Assembly: GCA_028289405.1 (NCBI GenBank)
Contig: JANQPP010000135.1
Coordinates: forward strand, 1 to 64,000
Reading direction: 5' to 3'
Length of the DNA stretch: 64,000 nucleotides
Source: Pirellulales bacterium
GTDB lineage: Bacteria; Planctomycetota; Planctomycetia; Pirellulales; JANQPP01
Position numbers and translations under genes: made by a program. Below are positions 1-9,092 of this stretch, piece after piece. Numbering within the stretch: position 1 is the stretch's first letter; each line of letters opens with the position of its first letter. The notes beneath the pieces were generated by a model, which was given only the letters and a program-made list of their open reading frames with translations, did not search any database and was not told the DNA's origin.

Positions 1-936
1 TTCGTCGCGGGGAACGGTAAAAGAGATATCGGCCACTCCATCGCTACCCACGTTTTGTACGATCATGTCGACGGTGACGTTCCGTGCCGCGATCTTGGAA
101 AAGACCGTGGCACTGGTCCCTGGAAGGTCGGGCACACCCAACAGTGAAATCCGCGCCTCGCGGGGAATCGCGGCGGCACCCACGACGGGCCGGTCCGGAG
201 ACTCCGAAACATCAGCAATCATCGTGCCTTCCGCGTCGGTAAAGCTGCTGCGGACATGGATCGGGACGGTGAATTTCTTCGCGAATTCCACGGCCCGGTT
301 GTGCATCACCGAAGCGCCCAGGCTGGCCAGTTCCAGCATCTCGTCATAGCTGATGCGGGATACGCGTCGGGCTTCCGGTAGCAACCGGGGGTCGGTGGTG
401 TAGACACCGTCGACATCCGTGTAAACCTCGCAAGCATCGGCTTCGAGCACCGCCGCCAACGCCACGGCGGTCGTGTCGCTGCCTCCCCGCCCCAATGTGG
501 TGATGTCGTAATTCTCGTCGATCCCTTGAAATCCGGCGGCGATGACAATGTTTCCCTTCTCCAGCGATTGGCGAACACGCTCGGTGGAGATCGATTGGAT
601 CCGGGCCTTGGTATGCGTGCTGTCCGTCTTGATGCCGATCTGTGCCCCAGTCAGGCTCACGGCATGGTACCCCAAGGCATGGATGGCCATGGCCATCAGG
701 GCTACGCTTACCTGTTCGCCAGTCGAGAGGAGCATATCCATTTCGCGCGCGGGCGGCTGCTCGGTGATCTCCTGTGCCAGGGAAATTAGCAAGTCCGTGT
801 TTTTGCCCATGGCACTAACCACGACGACGACTTGGTTTCCCTCCTGGAAAGCCCGCACGGCTTTACGCGCCGCCGCGAGGATCTTCTGGCTGTCCGCGAC
901 GCTCGTGCCGCCGAATTTTTGTACGATCAATCCCAT
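1..936 (-). CDS. lysC: Aspartate kinase (partial, C-terminus beyond window)
   Basis: Phosphorylates L-aspartate, the first step of lysine, threonine and methionine synthesis. The ATG at 936-934 opens MGLIVQKFGGTS, carrying the KFGGTS signature of the amino-acid kinase fold. Further in are the GRGGSDTTA segment of the substrate/nucleotide site and VDGVYTTDPR, both typical of aspartate kinases. After about residue 240 a regulatory ACT segment begins (ISLLGVPDLPGTSATVFSKI), so the enzyme is probably feedback-controlled. The frame is open for exactly 312 codons to base 1; a further hundred or so residues should lie outside. It sits 67 bases downstream of the phosphoglycerate-mutase-like gene and behind hom on the same strand, so this is a threonine-pathway operon. 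Identity is very likely; the effector cannot be read from sequence. Confidence 0.95.
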   Translation of the reverse strand, partial: MGLIVQKFGGTSVADSQKILAAARKAVRAFQEGNQVVVVVSAMGKNTDLLISLAQEITEQPPAREMDMLLSTGEQVSVALMAMAIHALGYHAVSLTGAQIGIKTDSTHTKARIQSISTERVRQSLEKGNIVIAAGFQGIDENYDITTLGRGGSDTTAVALAAVLEADACEVYTDVDGVYTTDPRLLPEARRVSRISYDEMLELASLGASVMHNRAVEFAKKFTVPIHVRSSFTDAEGTMIADVSESPDRPVVGAAAIPREARISLLGVPDLPGTSATVFSKIAARNVTVDMIVQNVGSDGVADISFTVPRDE

Positions 937-1003
937 GTTGGACGAGGGTTCGTATTGGAGAATTAAAAAGTCGTGAAGAAATGGAGCCGAAAGGAGAAAA
1001 CGC

Positions 1004-2212
1004 CTAGGCCCAATCTCCGAGGAAATGCCGCATCAGGTTCCATCCCTCGGGAAACTTCCAGCGGGAACGTGCTGCCACGATCTCATCATAAGAAGCGGCA
1101 TCTTCATTGGGGATCCCCGTGCCCGCGATCGCGAAAGGCACGTCTCCGTGGCTATGTGTCTTGAGGCGGAGTGGCGTGGGATGATCTGGCGTGACCAGGA
1201 TCCGATGTTCGCCTTGGCTTTGCAATGCTTCGTAAACTGGGCCGACGATGCATTCATCGATGGACTCGAGTGCCTTGATCTTTTCCTCGGTCTTGCCTTC
1301 GTGAGAAGCCTCGTCCGGGGCTTCCACATGCACACAGACCACGTCGAACTCCTCCAAAGCATCGATGGCATAACGCCCTTTCGCGGCGTAATCGGTATCT
1401 AGGTAACCCGTCGCGCCAGGAACCTGGATTCTTTCCCAGCCGATCAGCGCGGCCAAGCCGAATAAAAGATCGACGGCGGTAATCATGGCCCCTGATTTGC
1501 TGTATTGATCCGCGAAACTGGCCAAGGCGGGGCGTTGCCCCAATCCCCAGAGCCAAACATTCGTGGCTGGAAGTTTTCCCGCTTCCCGTCGAGCCTGGTT
1601 CACGGGATGCTCGGCGAACACTTGCCAGCTTTTTTGCATGAGGGCATTCAGAGTGTCACTGCCAGGGCCGCGTGGGTAGTCATCGAGGACCGACTTGTCG
1701 GTCAAATCATGTGGCGGAGTGCTTCGTGTGTCTGGAGAAAATGGGGCGGGATCCGCTTGCCCACGATAGAGCAGCAGATTCCGGTAGCTCACCCCAGGGA
1801 CAAATTCAAACGGCGGTTGCTCCACCTCGACTTGCATCGCCTCCAAAAGTTGACGTGCCTCCTCGGTGGAGATGTGTCCCGCCGTGAAATCCCGCATCGT
1901 TTGATCTTGGACGCAGACCAAATTACAGCGAATGGCCCAGTCTTCCGGAGCCAGTTCGATGCCTTGCGCCGCGGCTTCCAGGGGCGCGCGACCGGTGAAG
2001 TATTCCAAGGGACTATATCCCAGCAGGCTCAAATTCGCCACGTCCGATCCAGGGGGGTAGCCTGGAGGAACGTGGTTTGCCGCGCCCACTAGACCGGCTT
2101 GGGCGATACGGTCCATGTGAGGCGTCCGCGCCGCTTGCAGCGGAGTCCGGCCATCCAGATCGGCTTGAGGTTCATCGGCGCAACCATCGGGAATGACGAT
2201 CACATATCGCAT
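1004..2212 (-). CDS. aPGAM-family protein, probable homoserine kinase (alternative ThrB)
   Basis: A 402-residue member of the archaeal-type cofactor-independent phosphoglycerate mutase family (alkaline phosphatase superfamily). The start MRYVIVIPDGCADEP holds the metal-binding DG motif; GSDVANLSLLGYSP carries the nucleophile serine region; HVEAPDEASHEGKTEEKI and VTPDHPTPLRLKTHSHGD supply the D/H metal ligands. Database annotation would usually read phosphoglycerate mutase. Lying between hom and lysC, with no GHMP-type thrB in view, it fits the known use of this family as a homoserine kinase in threonine operons of bacteria lacking ThrB. The reaction would be homoserine + ATP to O-phosphohomoserine. 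Family call is firm; the substrate rests on gene context. Confidence 0.85.
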   Translation of the reverse strand: MRYVIVIPDGCADEPQADLDGRTPLQAARTPHMDRIAQAGLVGAANHVPPGYPPGSDVANLSLLGYSPLEYFTGRAPLEAAAQGIELAPEDWAIRCNLVCVQDQTMRDFTAGHISTEEARQLLEAMQVEVEQPPFEFVPGVSYRNLLLYRGQADPAPFSPDTRSTPPHDLTDKSVLDDYPRGPGSDTLNALMQKSWQVFAEHPVNQARREAGKLPATNVWLWGLGQRPALASFADQYSKSGAMITAVDLLFGLAALIGWERIQVPGATGYLDTDYAAKGRYAIDALEEFDVVCVHVEAPDEASHEGKTEEKIKALESIDECIVGPVYEALQSQGEHRILVTPDHPTPLRLKTHSHGDVPFAIAGTGIPNEDAASYDEIVAARSRWKFPEGWNLMRHFLGDWA

Positions 2213-2248
2213 ATGAATTCACCGTGTAAGGAGTCTTCTGACGCCATT

Positions 2249-3574
2249 TCAAACCTGTGGTTCGCCATCCAATACGGGCAGGCAGACTCCCCGTGAAAGC
2301 AGACAAGGCAAGGCAGCGATCGTCTCGGTCGCCTCTTGGATAGCACCCGCAGTGGTCTGATGCGTCATGATGATGAGGGGAACGGATCCATTGTTTTCAG
2401 AGGCAGTCGGTGGCTGGATGACCGAAGCGATGGAAATCGCCTTTTTTCCCAGCACCCCGGCGATCTCCGCCAACACGCTCGGGCGGTCTTCCACCCGCAA
2501 GCGTAAATAATAACAACTCTCGGCGGCAGCAGGGTCCCGCACTAATGGGGCATGGCTGAGTAGTTTCCACGGCTCAAGCGTTTCGAAGGTCAATGCCGCG
2601 CGACCGACGACGGTGTCGATCACGTCCGCCACGACGGCGGAAGCGGTTGGCATTTGCCCCGCCCCGTACCCCTCGTAGAACACGCTTCCCACGGCGTCTC
2701 CGGCAACATCCACGGCATTGCGTGCACCGTGCACCTCGGCCAAGGGGCTGCCAATGCGGACGAGGGTGGGCGCGACATGCAACTCCAACTCACGACCGAG
2801 AAGCTGCGCGGTGGCCAAGAGTTTGATACGAAAGCCGAGTTGTCGGGCAAAGTGAAGATCTTCCAGATCAATTTTCTCGATCCCTTGGTAAGGAATTTCT
2901 CGCCAATGGACCCGCGTCCCAAACGCAAGTTGAGTGAGAATCGCCAGCTTCTGCACGGTATCGGTTCCGTCGATATCGAAAGTCGGGTCCGCTTCCGCGT
3001 AGCCAAGCTCTTGAGCTTCACGCAGGGCCGAGGCGTAATCGACGTTTCGGGACTCCATTTCCGTGAGAATATGGTTACAAGTTCCGTTGAGAATGGCCCG
3101 GATGGAAGTGATTTGATTCGCGGAAAGACATTGGCTGATATTGGCGACGATCGGGATGCCCCCCGCCACGGCCGCCTCGAAGGCAATCGAGCATCCCCGT
3201 TTTCGTGCCGTGTCACACAATGCCATGCCCTGTTCCGCGAGCAGCGCTTTGTTCGCGGTGACGATGTCCTTGCCACTTTCTAGAAGCCGATTCACGATCG
3301 TGCCCGCCGGATCAATCCCCCCCATCAATTCCACGACAATGGAGATGTCGGGATCCTGGACGACGCACTCCAAATCATCCGTGAGCAGGCTCGAGGGCAA
3401 GGAAAAGTCTCTCGGCTTGTCGAGATGCTTCACGACGGCCTTGATCAACTCGATTTTCCGTCCCGCCTGCCGGGTGATGCGTTCCGATTGTTCGAGCAAT
3501 AGGCGGGCTACGCCTTGTCCGACGGTCCCCAAACCGATCAAGGCGACTTTCGCGGTCTGCTGTGTGTCCGGCAC
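2249..3574 (-). CDS. hom: Homoserine dehydrogenase with C-terminal ACT domain
   Basis: Reduces aspartate semialdehyde to homoserine with NAD(P)H. The 441-residue protein opens with a Rossmann motif (VALIGLGTVGQGVARLL), then VVELMGGIDPA and VTANKALLA, both typical of the nucleotide and substrate sites. The segment ELGYAEADPTFDIDGTD is the classic homoserine dehydrogenase signature with its catalytic acidic residues. The last roughly 80 residues (LRLRVEDRPSVLAEIAGVLG) form an ACT domain, the usual site of threonine feedback inhibition. It is the first gene of a three-gene minus-strand operon with the aPGAM-like kinase 36 bases downstream and lysC after that. Length matches the ACT-bearing bacterial class. 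Confidence 0.96.
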   Translation of the reverse strand: MPDTQQTAKVALIGLGTVGQGVARLLLEQSERITRQAGRKIELIKAVVKHLDKPRDFSLPSSLLTDDLECVVQDPDISIVVELMGGIDPAGTIVNRLLESGKDIVTANKALLAEQGMALCDTARKRGCSIAFEAAVAGGIPIVANISQCLSANQITSIRAILNGTCNHILTEMESRNVDYASALREAQELGYAEADPTFDIDGTDTVQKLAILTQLAFGTRVHWREIPYQGIEKIDLEDLHFARQLGFRIKLLATAQLLGRELELHVAPTLVRIGSPLAEVHGARNAVDVAGDAVGSVFYEGYGAGQMPTASAVVADVIDTVVGRAALTFETLEPWKLLSHAPLVRDPAAAESCYYLRLRVEDRPSVLAEIAGVLGKKAISIASVIQPPTASENNGSVPLIIMTHQTTAGAIQEATETIAALPCLLSRGVCLPVLDGEPQV

Positions 3575-4256
3575 GACTTTATCTCACTTGAAAAGGCAGA
3601 GGCCAGCGCGAAACTCTTGGCATTAAACAATTAACATCGACACCCATTGCCACCACGATTCCCGAAGAAATTGGCGATATGGCAGAGGCGTGATCGTAGA
3701 CGGAGCTTCCGCGAACCGTCAACGCTGCACGTCATAAGCTCACGACGGCGCCAAGTTCCGTCCAGGAAATATCCGTGTGAACAATGCATGTTCATTACGA
3801 TCCTCATGGCTTGTATAGGTATGTAGCATGAAGCGAATCGAACCGCGTGCGATGCTTGCTCCCGATTGCGAATTCATTCTGACTGGCGATGTGACTCATG
3901 AGAAGGAAACAATTCACCGGACGGAGCACATTCGCCCAAGAGAGTGCACATATCGACCGAGCAGGCGATAAGGGCCATCATCAGGCGCTCCATGCGTCAC
4001 AATCCTCACCACCCCAAAATTCATCCCTAGACTGGTCGGAAAGGTTACTTCTAACGCTTAAAAGCTTGTTTGAAGGCAATTGCGTAGGTAAATTGCGGTT
4101 CCGCTGGTGACCCTGGGAAAAGCAATGTCCCATGCCTCGCAATGTGGGTTGGCAGTTCGCCCGGGCATGGCAGAATCTCCCCAATATTCGCCGCGTATCC
4201 GACGGTGCCCACTCCATGGCTCGCACCGCTCATGAGTCGGACCTAAAGGAAGATCG
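3575..4256. other. Intergenic region, divergent promoters
   Basis: A 682-base gap between hom (leftward) and the STAS gene (rightward), so it must hold promoters for both. I see no convincing gene. One 47-codon frame (3828-3971) begins ATG after a poor ribosome site and shows no recognisable domain. An inverted repeat with TGAAC and GTTCA arms around ATGCAT lies at 3778-3794 and could be an operator. No tRNA or strong terminator hairpin was found. Confidence 0.5.
3778..3794. promoter_or_regulatory. Inverted repeat, possible operator
   Basis: The arms TGAAC (3778-3782) and GTTCA (3790-3794) flank A + ATGCAT. It lies about 200 bases upstream of hom and 460 upstream of the STAS gene. The role as a protein-binding site is only inferred from symmetry. 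Confidence 0.25.
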
Positions 4257-4616
4257 ATGGAGCTGAAGCTTATTTCCGAGGAAGAGAGGATTTCGAAGGT
4301 GGCGACCCAAGGGCGCATCACCCAGGAATCCATTCAACCGGACGTCGATCTGCTGCTAGAGCTTTTGGGAGACGACGCCTACCAGGGGACGATTCTCCTC
4401 GATTTGTCCCGATCCGACTATATGGACTCCAGCGGCGTCAGTTGGCTGTTGGAGCGTCACAAGCGCTGCCGAGAATCGGGTGGCCGGTTGGTGATTCATT
4501 CGGTGGCCCCCACCATTCAGCACATCTTGAAGATCTTGCGCATGGACCGCGTATTCCATTTGGCCGACACGGAAGCCGACGCGCTACACATCGCACAAGA
4601 GGATTCCGATTCATGA
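4257..4616 (+). CDS. STAS-domain protein (anti-sigma factor antagonist-like)
   Basis: A 119-residue single STAS domain of the SpoIIAA type. The core YQGTILLDLSRSDYMDSSGV carries the DSSG loop (residues 57-60), where the second serine is the usual phosphoacceptor. It would act in the cytoplasm by binding a partner according to its phosphorylation state. The start ATG follows GGAAGATCG. Its stop overlaps the start of the GspE-like ATPase gene (ATGA at 4613-4616), so the two are translationally coupled. No SpoIIAB-like kinase or PP2C phosphatase is adjacent, so the partner may be the ATPase itself or lie elsewhere. Domain call is firm; the target is unknown. Confidence 0.85.
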   Translation: MELKLISEEERISKVATQGRITQESIQPDVDLLLELLGDDAYQGTILLDLSRSDYMDSSGVSWLLERHKRCRESGGRLVIHSVAPTIQHILKILRMDRVFHLADTEADALHIAQEDSDS

Positions 4617-5848
4617 GCGAGCCCCCCCAAGGCTTCCTCAAGGAAGTGCAACTGGAAAAGCTCGACGCGGAAGACGCGGTGAAGCTCGTTATTGAGCAGG
4701 CCGCCGCCATGGGGGCCAGCGATCTCTACATCGCGCCGGAAGAATCCAGCGCCCGTATCTCCGTTCGGCATTTGGGCATCGTCCGCACGCTGGCCACGAC
4801 CTCCAGCGAGCAAGGCCGGCGGATGGCCGTGAACATCAAGGCACTGGCGGAGATGGATATCGCGGAGAAGAGAAAACCTCTGGATGGGCGGCGATTGCAT
4901 CGATTGCAAGACGGCCGCCGAGTCGATCTGCGAATCGGCTCGATTCCCACGCTCTTCGGTGAAGACATCGTGATGCGACTGCTTGATCGGGAGACGCAAT
5001 CCCTCACCTTGGAACAACTAGGCATGTCCAGGCGGGAGTTCCAACTGTTGCTCTCGATGCTGAGCAGCCCCAGCGGCCTGATCCTGGTCACGGGCCCCAC
5101 CGGTTCGGGTAAAACGACTTCCTTGTATGCCTGCCTGCAACATCTCAATGATGGTACGCGGAAGATCTACACGATCGAGGACCCGATCGAGTACGCCGTG
5201 CAAGGAGTGCGCCAGTGCCAAGTGAATCTCAAACATGGCGTGGATTTTCCTGATTTGTTGCGAGGCGTTCTGCGGCAATCTCCCGACGTGATCATGGTTG
5301 GGGAAATTCGGGATTCGGTCACGGCCCAAACCGCCGTGCGGGCGGCCAACAGCGGGCATTTGGTCTTCGCCACGCTGCACGCCCCGGTGGCGGCGGCAGC
5401 GATCCAAAGCATGCTTAGCCTGGGCGTGCATCCGCATTTTCTATCCAGCAGTATGCTGGGCGTGGTGGCTCAGCGGCTCGTGCGGACGCTCTGTCCGGAG
5501 ACGAAAATCGCCTTCGACGTGAGCGAGTCCCCACATACTTTCGAAGACCTCAAGCCTTGGCTGGAAGCGAATCAAGGCACCGTGATTTACGGTCCCGGCA
5601 AAGGAGATCCCCAACATCCGGACGGCTACAGTGGGCGGTCCGGTGTATTTGAAGTGATGTCGATCTCCCGAGAAATCCGGCGGATTATCAACGAAGGTCG
5701 CCCTTCCCGCGATATGGAGCAGCGGGCTATCAGCGAGGGGATGCTCGAATTTCGCCGGTCGGCCTTGCTCAAGGTCGCTCAGGGCGTCACCAGCACCGAA
5801 GAGGTTCTCCGCGCGGTTCCCACGGAATATCTGGGGTTGGATGATTGA
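4613..5848 (+). CDS. GspE/PilB-type secretion/pilus ATPase, lacking the Cys zinc motif
   Basis: A hexameric type II secretion / type IV pilus assembly ATPase homologue of 411 residues, starting at the ATG overlapping the STAS stop. It has a short N-terminal arm and the N2 region, Walker A GPTGSGKTT near residue 160, the His box and IEDPIEYAVQGVRQCQVN, Walker B (VIMVGEIRD, near 226) and the AQRLVRTLCPET segment. Canonical GspE/PilB proteins then carry two CxxC pairs binding zinc; here only one Cys of the set remains and the loop before GYSGRSGVFEV reads GKGDPQHPD, so the zinc site is lost. The large N1 domain is also absent. No pilin, GspF or secretin genes neighbour it, and pairing with a STAS protein suggests a regulated or repurposed motor. 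Confidence 0.88.
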   Translation: MSEPPQGFLKEVQLEKLDAEDAVKLVIEQAAAMGASDLYIAPEESSARISVRHLGIVRTLATTSSEQGRRMAVNIKALAEMDIAEKRKPLDGRRLHRLQDGRRVDLRIGSIPTLFGEDIVMRLLDRETQSLTLEQLGMSRREFQLLLSMLSSPSGLILVTGPTGSGKTTSLYACLQHLNDGTRKIYTIEDPIEYAVQGVRQCQVNLKHGVDFPDLLRGVLRQSPDVIMVGEIRDSVTAQTAVRAANSGHLVFATLHAPVAAAAIQSMLSLGVHPHFLSSSMLGVVAQRLVRTLCPETKIAFDVSESPHTFEDLKPWLEANQGTVIYGPGKGDPQHPDGYSGRSGVFEVMSISREIRRIINEGRPSRDMEQRAISEGMLEFRRSALLKVAQGVTSTEEVLRAVPTEYLGLDD

Positions 5849-6279
5849 CCCCCTTAAATCCGCGAATGGGCTTTCTCACTGCCGCCGGCCTTTTTGGCGT
5901 CAAAGTCTTGGGTTGTGTCAAGCTGGAGTGTCTAATGCCGAGTTTTCTGTCCGAAATTTTGGCTTTTTGATTTTTATTTCGAGCAACTCGTTAAGTTTCC
6001 GCGTAGTTGCTTGCAAGTCGTTTTCCCATTACGTAAAGTACAAATCTGGTCGGGGACAACCACCAAAAGCGCGCACTTTGTCCCGGCTTCCCTTGTTTCG
6101 TGGTTGGCAGGCGTATGGCAACATGCTGCCTGCTCTTTTGACCGCCGGCGCGCGAGAGCACCTCCCCCTGTGGGGCGCATGGCGTTCGCTGTGCATCCGT
6201 CCGCGAAATCGGGCACGGTCTTTTTCGGCCAGCCGGATGAGAATCATTTTTCGTACCTGTTCCTCTTGCGAAGAAAACC
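5849..6279. other. Intergenic region
   Basis: A 431-base gap between the GspE-like gene and the ABC ATPase gene. It contains a T-rich stretch around 5940-5990 and short GC stems but no hairpin followed by a T tract that I would call a terminator. The frames in it lack domains and codon bias. Presumably it holds the promoter of the ABC operon. Confidence 0.5.
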
Positions 6280-7203
6280 ATGAGTGCGACGACCGAAGCG
6301 GCTCAGGCGGCCGCTCCCTCCACGCCCGCGGCACCTGAAGCCATTGTGCAAACCCGCAGCCTTTCGAAGACCTACCGAGATTTTTGGGGTCGCCAAAAAG
6401 TTCGCGCGCTCAAGCCGCTCGATCTGGAGGTCCACCGGGGAGAAATCTTCGGCTTGCTAGGACCTAATGGTTCCGGCAAGACGACGACGATCAAACTGCT
6501 GTTGGGCCTGCTTTTTCCCACCACGGGAAAGGCCTTGGTGTTTGGCAAGGATTCCAGCGACGTCTCCAAAAATGAACGCATCGGTTATCTACCGGAGGAG
6601 TCTTACCTCTACCGGTTCTTGAACGCCGAGGAAACGCTCGACTTTTATGGGCGGTTGTTTGACATGCCGGCGGAGGTCCGCAAACGCCGCACGCAAGAAC
6701 TGATCGATATGGTGGGCCTGAATTGGGCCAAGCGTCGCCAACTCAAGGAATACTCCAAGGGCATGACGCGCCGTATTGGCCTAGCACAGGCCCTCATCAA
6801 CGATCCGGAATTGATCGTGCTCGACGAACCGACAACGGGTTTGGACCCGATCGGGACCCGTGAAATGAAGGACCTCATCATCAAGCTTCGGGACGAGGGA
6901 AAGACGGTGCTGATGTGCAGCCACCTGCTGGCCGACGTGCAGGACGTGTGTGACCGCATCGCGATTCTTTACCAAGGCGAGCTCAAGGAATTGGGGCGAG
7001 TGGATTCCTTGCTAAAGGTGGACGAAGTCACGGAAGTCCGGGCCCGAGGACTGAGCGAGGAAGCCAAGTCCGAGATTCGCGAAGTGATCCAGCGACACCA
7101 GGGGGAACTCTTGAGTCTCGACAATCCGAGCACGACGTTGGAAGAGCTCTTTCTCCGGATCGTCCGCGAAAGCGAGGAGCGTCCTGGCGCGCGTCCGCAG
7201 TAG
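6280..7203 (+). CDS. ABC transporter ATP-binding protein
   Basis: A 307-residue ATPase subunit of the ABC-2 exporter class. After an Ala/Pro-rich leader of about 25 residues come the [13 protein letters not shown] strand, Walker [11 protein letters not shown] (about residue 62), the Q-loop region [11 protein letters not shown], the signature [15 protein letters not shown] (about 157), Walker [13 protein letters not shown] (about 178) and the switch His in [14 protein letters not shown]. The C-terminal 60 residues resemble the regulatory tail common in drug and polysaccharide ABC-2 exporters. The membrane subunit follows 84 bases downstream, then a coupled membrane-anchored protein. Substrate not predictable. 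Confidence 0.93.
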   Translation: MSATTEAAQAAAPSTPAAPEAIVQTRSLSKTYRDFWGRQKVRALKPLDLEVHRGEIFGLLGPNGSGKTTTIKLLLGLLFPTTGKALVFGKDSSDVSKNERIGYLPEESYLYRFLNAEETLDFYGRLFDMPAEVRKRRTQELIDMVGLNWAKRRQLKEYSKGMTRRIGLAQALINDPELIVLDEPTTGLDPIGTREMKDLIIKLRDEGKTVLMCSHLLADVQDVCDRIAILYQGELKELGRVDSLLKVDEVTEVRARGLSEEAKSEIREVIQRHQGELLSLDNPSTTLEELFLRIVRESEERPGARPQ

Positions 7204-7286
7204 TCCCTCCCCTTGCAGGCTGTGTTTTCTTGGCAACCCTTGCGAACAGCGTCCTCCGCTGAGCCGTAATACTCTCTGGCGAAATC

Positions 7287-9092
7287 ATGGTAGTTGAAAC
7301 GGAAATCATCCCATTCTTCGAGTGGCTCCAGTTGGCGGTACCGTTTTTCTTGACGGTTGCCGTCGCCGTCGCAGTATTCGCTCTCGCGGCCAGCTATTTG
7401 ATTTGTGCCGTTCGGTATGGACCGCTGGCAGGCGGCGACGTGGTCTACCGCGTGGTGACGACGAGCATTAAGGAAATCCTACAGATTTCTCCCCGCCGGG
7501 TATTCGCGCTCGCCTGGCTCGCCATTCAAGAGTCCGTCCGCCGGCGAGTATTGGTTGTTTTCGCCGTGTTTTTGGCGATTCTCTTGTTCGCTGGTTGGTT
7601 TCTCGACAATTCCAGCCACGACGCGGGCAAGCTTTATTTGAGCTTCGTGCTCACCGCCACGACCTATCTGGTGCTGCTGCTCGCGCTGTTTTTGAGCGTG
7701 TTTAGCATTCCTAACGACGTCAAATCACGCACGATTTACACCATCGTGACCAAGCCGGTGCGTCCCGGTGAAATCGTGCTGGGACGTGTGATCGGCTTTT
7801 CCCTGGTGGGCACGGTCGTGCTGCTGGTGATGGGCATCAGCAGCTACATCTTCGTGTTTCGCTCCGTGAACCATACTCATGAGGTAGTGCTCCTGGATGA
7901 TCCGGAATTGGTAGAGGAGCTTCCCGAAGGAGAACGCTTCCGCACGACGACGGAACAGGAACACCGTCATGTCATATTCGAGGATGCCGACGGTAACCTA
8001 GCGACCGATTTCCGGAATAGTCATTGGCATCCGATCAGCGCGGAAGATAGTCCCGAAGGAACAACCTATTCGGTGAGCCCGCCCGAAGGCACCTTTACCG
8101 CCCGAGTGCCAATCTACGGCAAGTTGAGCTTTTTGGATCGAGCGGGGCGGCCCGCGTCCAAGGGGGTTAATACGGGCAGCGAATGGATGTACCGCAGTTT
8201 TATCGAAGGGGGTTCGGCGGCGGCAGCGATTTGGAGATTTCCCGGTATTACTCGCGAGCGTTTTCCTCCCGAAGAATTTCCGGACGGGATTCCCTTCGAA
8301 ATGACGTTACGCGTCTTTCGGACTTACAAAGGGGATGTCGAACGCGGAATTCCCGGTAGTTACGTCATCAGGAACCCGGATAAGCCAGACATTCAAAGCT
8401 CGGAGCAAATCTTTGTCGCCCGTGAATTCTACACGGACCGCAAGTTTATTCCCTTTGAATTGGAAGATGAGAAGGGCAACAAACTTGACCTGTTTGAAGA
8501 CCTCGTGTCGGACGGCAAACTTGAGTTGGCCGTGAAATGCCTCGACCCGGCTCAATATTTCGGCATGGCTCAAGCGGATGTCTACCTCAAGGCGGACGAC
8601 GCGCCGTTTGCCATGAATTTCGTCAAAGGCTATTTGAGCATTTGGACACAGATGGTGCTGGTGACCGGTTTTGGGGTCATGTTTAGCACGTTCCTTAACG
8701 GGGCGGTCGCCATGATCGCCACCTTGGCGGCCATCATCATGGGCTTTTTCACGAAATTCGTGACCGATGTTGCCACGGAAACCGTTTCCGGCGGAGGGCC
8801 AATCGAAGCACTCATTCGCTTGCTGACACAGAAGAATCTGGTCTCGCCCTTGGAGGACACGCTCGGAAATCGCGTGGCCCAACTGCTCGATGAAGGCGTG
8901 ATGTTTGTCATGGTGCGGATGGGCTACATCCTGCCGAACTTTCGACAGTTTGATAGCTCGGATTATGTCGCCAACGGATACAACATTCCCTGGGATCTGG
9001 CCTTGCAGAACCTCGTGGCGACATTCGGCTATCTGGCCGCCGTGTTCGTTGCCGGGTTCTTTTTCATGAAGACACGAGAGGTTGCCAAATGA
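7287..9092 (+). CDS. ABC-2 type permease with large extracytoplasmic insertion
   Basis: The membrane subunit partner of the preceding ATPase, 601 residues. Hydrophobic segments appear near residues 10-36, 85-108, 118-142 and 165-192; then comes a polar insert of about 250 residues (200-450) rich in acidic and aromatic residues, followed by more membrane segments near 450-490 and a final one ending in FFFMKTREVAK. The region RTIYTIVTKPVRPGEIVLGR, between membrane segments, is typical of ABC-2 permeases. The insert lies where the protein should emerge on the far side of the membrane and has no domain I recognise. Its last four bases overlap the start of the next gene, indicating coupling. Confidence 0.85.
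   Translation: MVVETEIIPFFEWLQLAVPFFLTVAVAVAVFALAASYLICAVRYGPLAGGDVVYRVVTTSIKEILQISPRRVFALAWLAIQESVRRRVLVVFAVFLAILLFAGWFLDNSSHDAGKLYLSFVLTATTYLVLLLALFLSVFSIPNDVKSRTIYTIVTKPVRPGEIVLGRVIGFSLVGTVVLLVMGISSYIFVFRSVNHTHEVVLLDDPELVEELPEGERFRTTTEQEHRHVIFEDADGNLATDFRNSHWHPISAEDSPEGTTYSVSPPEGTFTARVPIYGKLSFLDRAGRPASKGVNTGSEWMYRSFIEGGSAAAAIWRFPGITRERFPPEEFPDGIPFEMTLRVFRTYKGDVERGIPGSYVIRNPDKPDIQSSEQIFVAREFYTDRKFIPFELEDEKGNKLDLFEDLVSDGKLELAVKCLDPAQYFGMAQADVYLKADDAPFAMNFVKGYLSIWTQMVLVTGFGVMFSTFLNGAVAMIATLAAIIMGFFTKFVTDVATETVSGGGPIEALIRLLTQKNLVSPLEDTLGNRVAQLLDEGVMFVMVRMGYILPNFRQFDSSDYVANGYNIPWDLALQNLVATFGYLAAVFVAGFFFMKTREVAK

Noticed and set aside
3828..3971. A 47-codon plus-strand frame in the hom/STAS gap
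   Set aside because: Weak ribosome site, no domain, and the region looks like promoter DNA; kept only as a note in the intergenic entry.
5928..5936. GTGTCTAAT match to the IS-like repeat at 20373
   Set aside because: Nine bases can recur by chance in 64 kb, and the flanking sequence does not continue the match.
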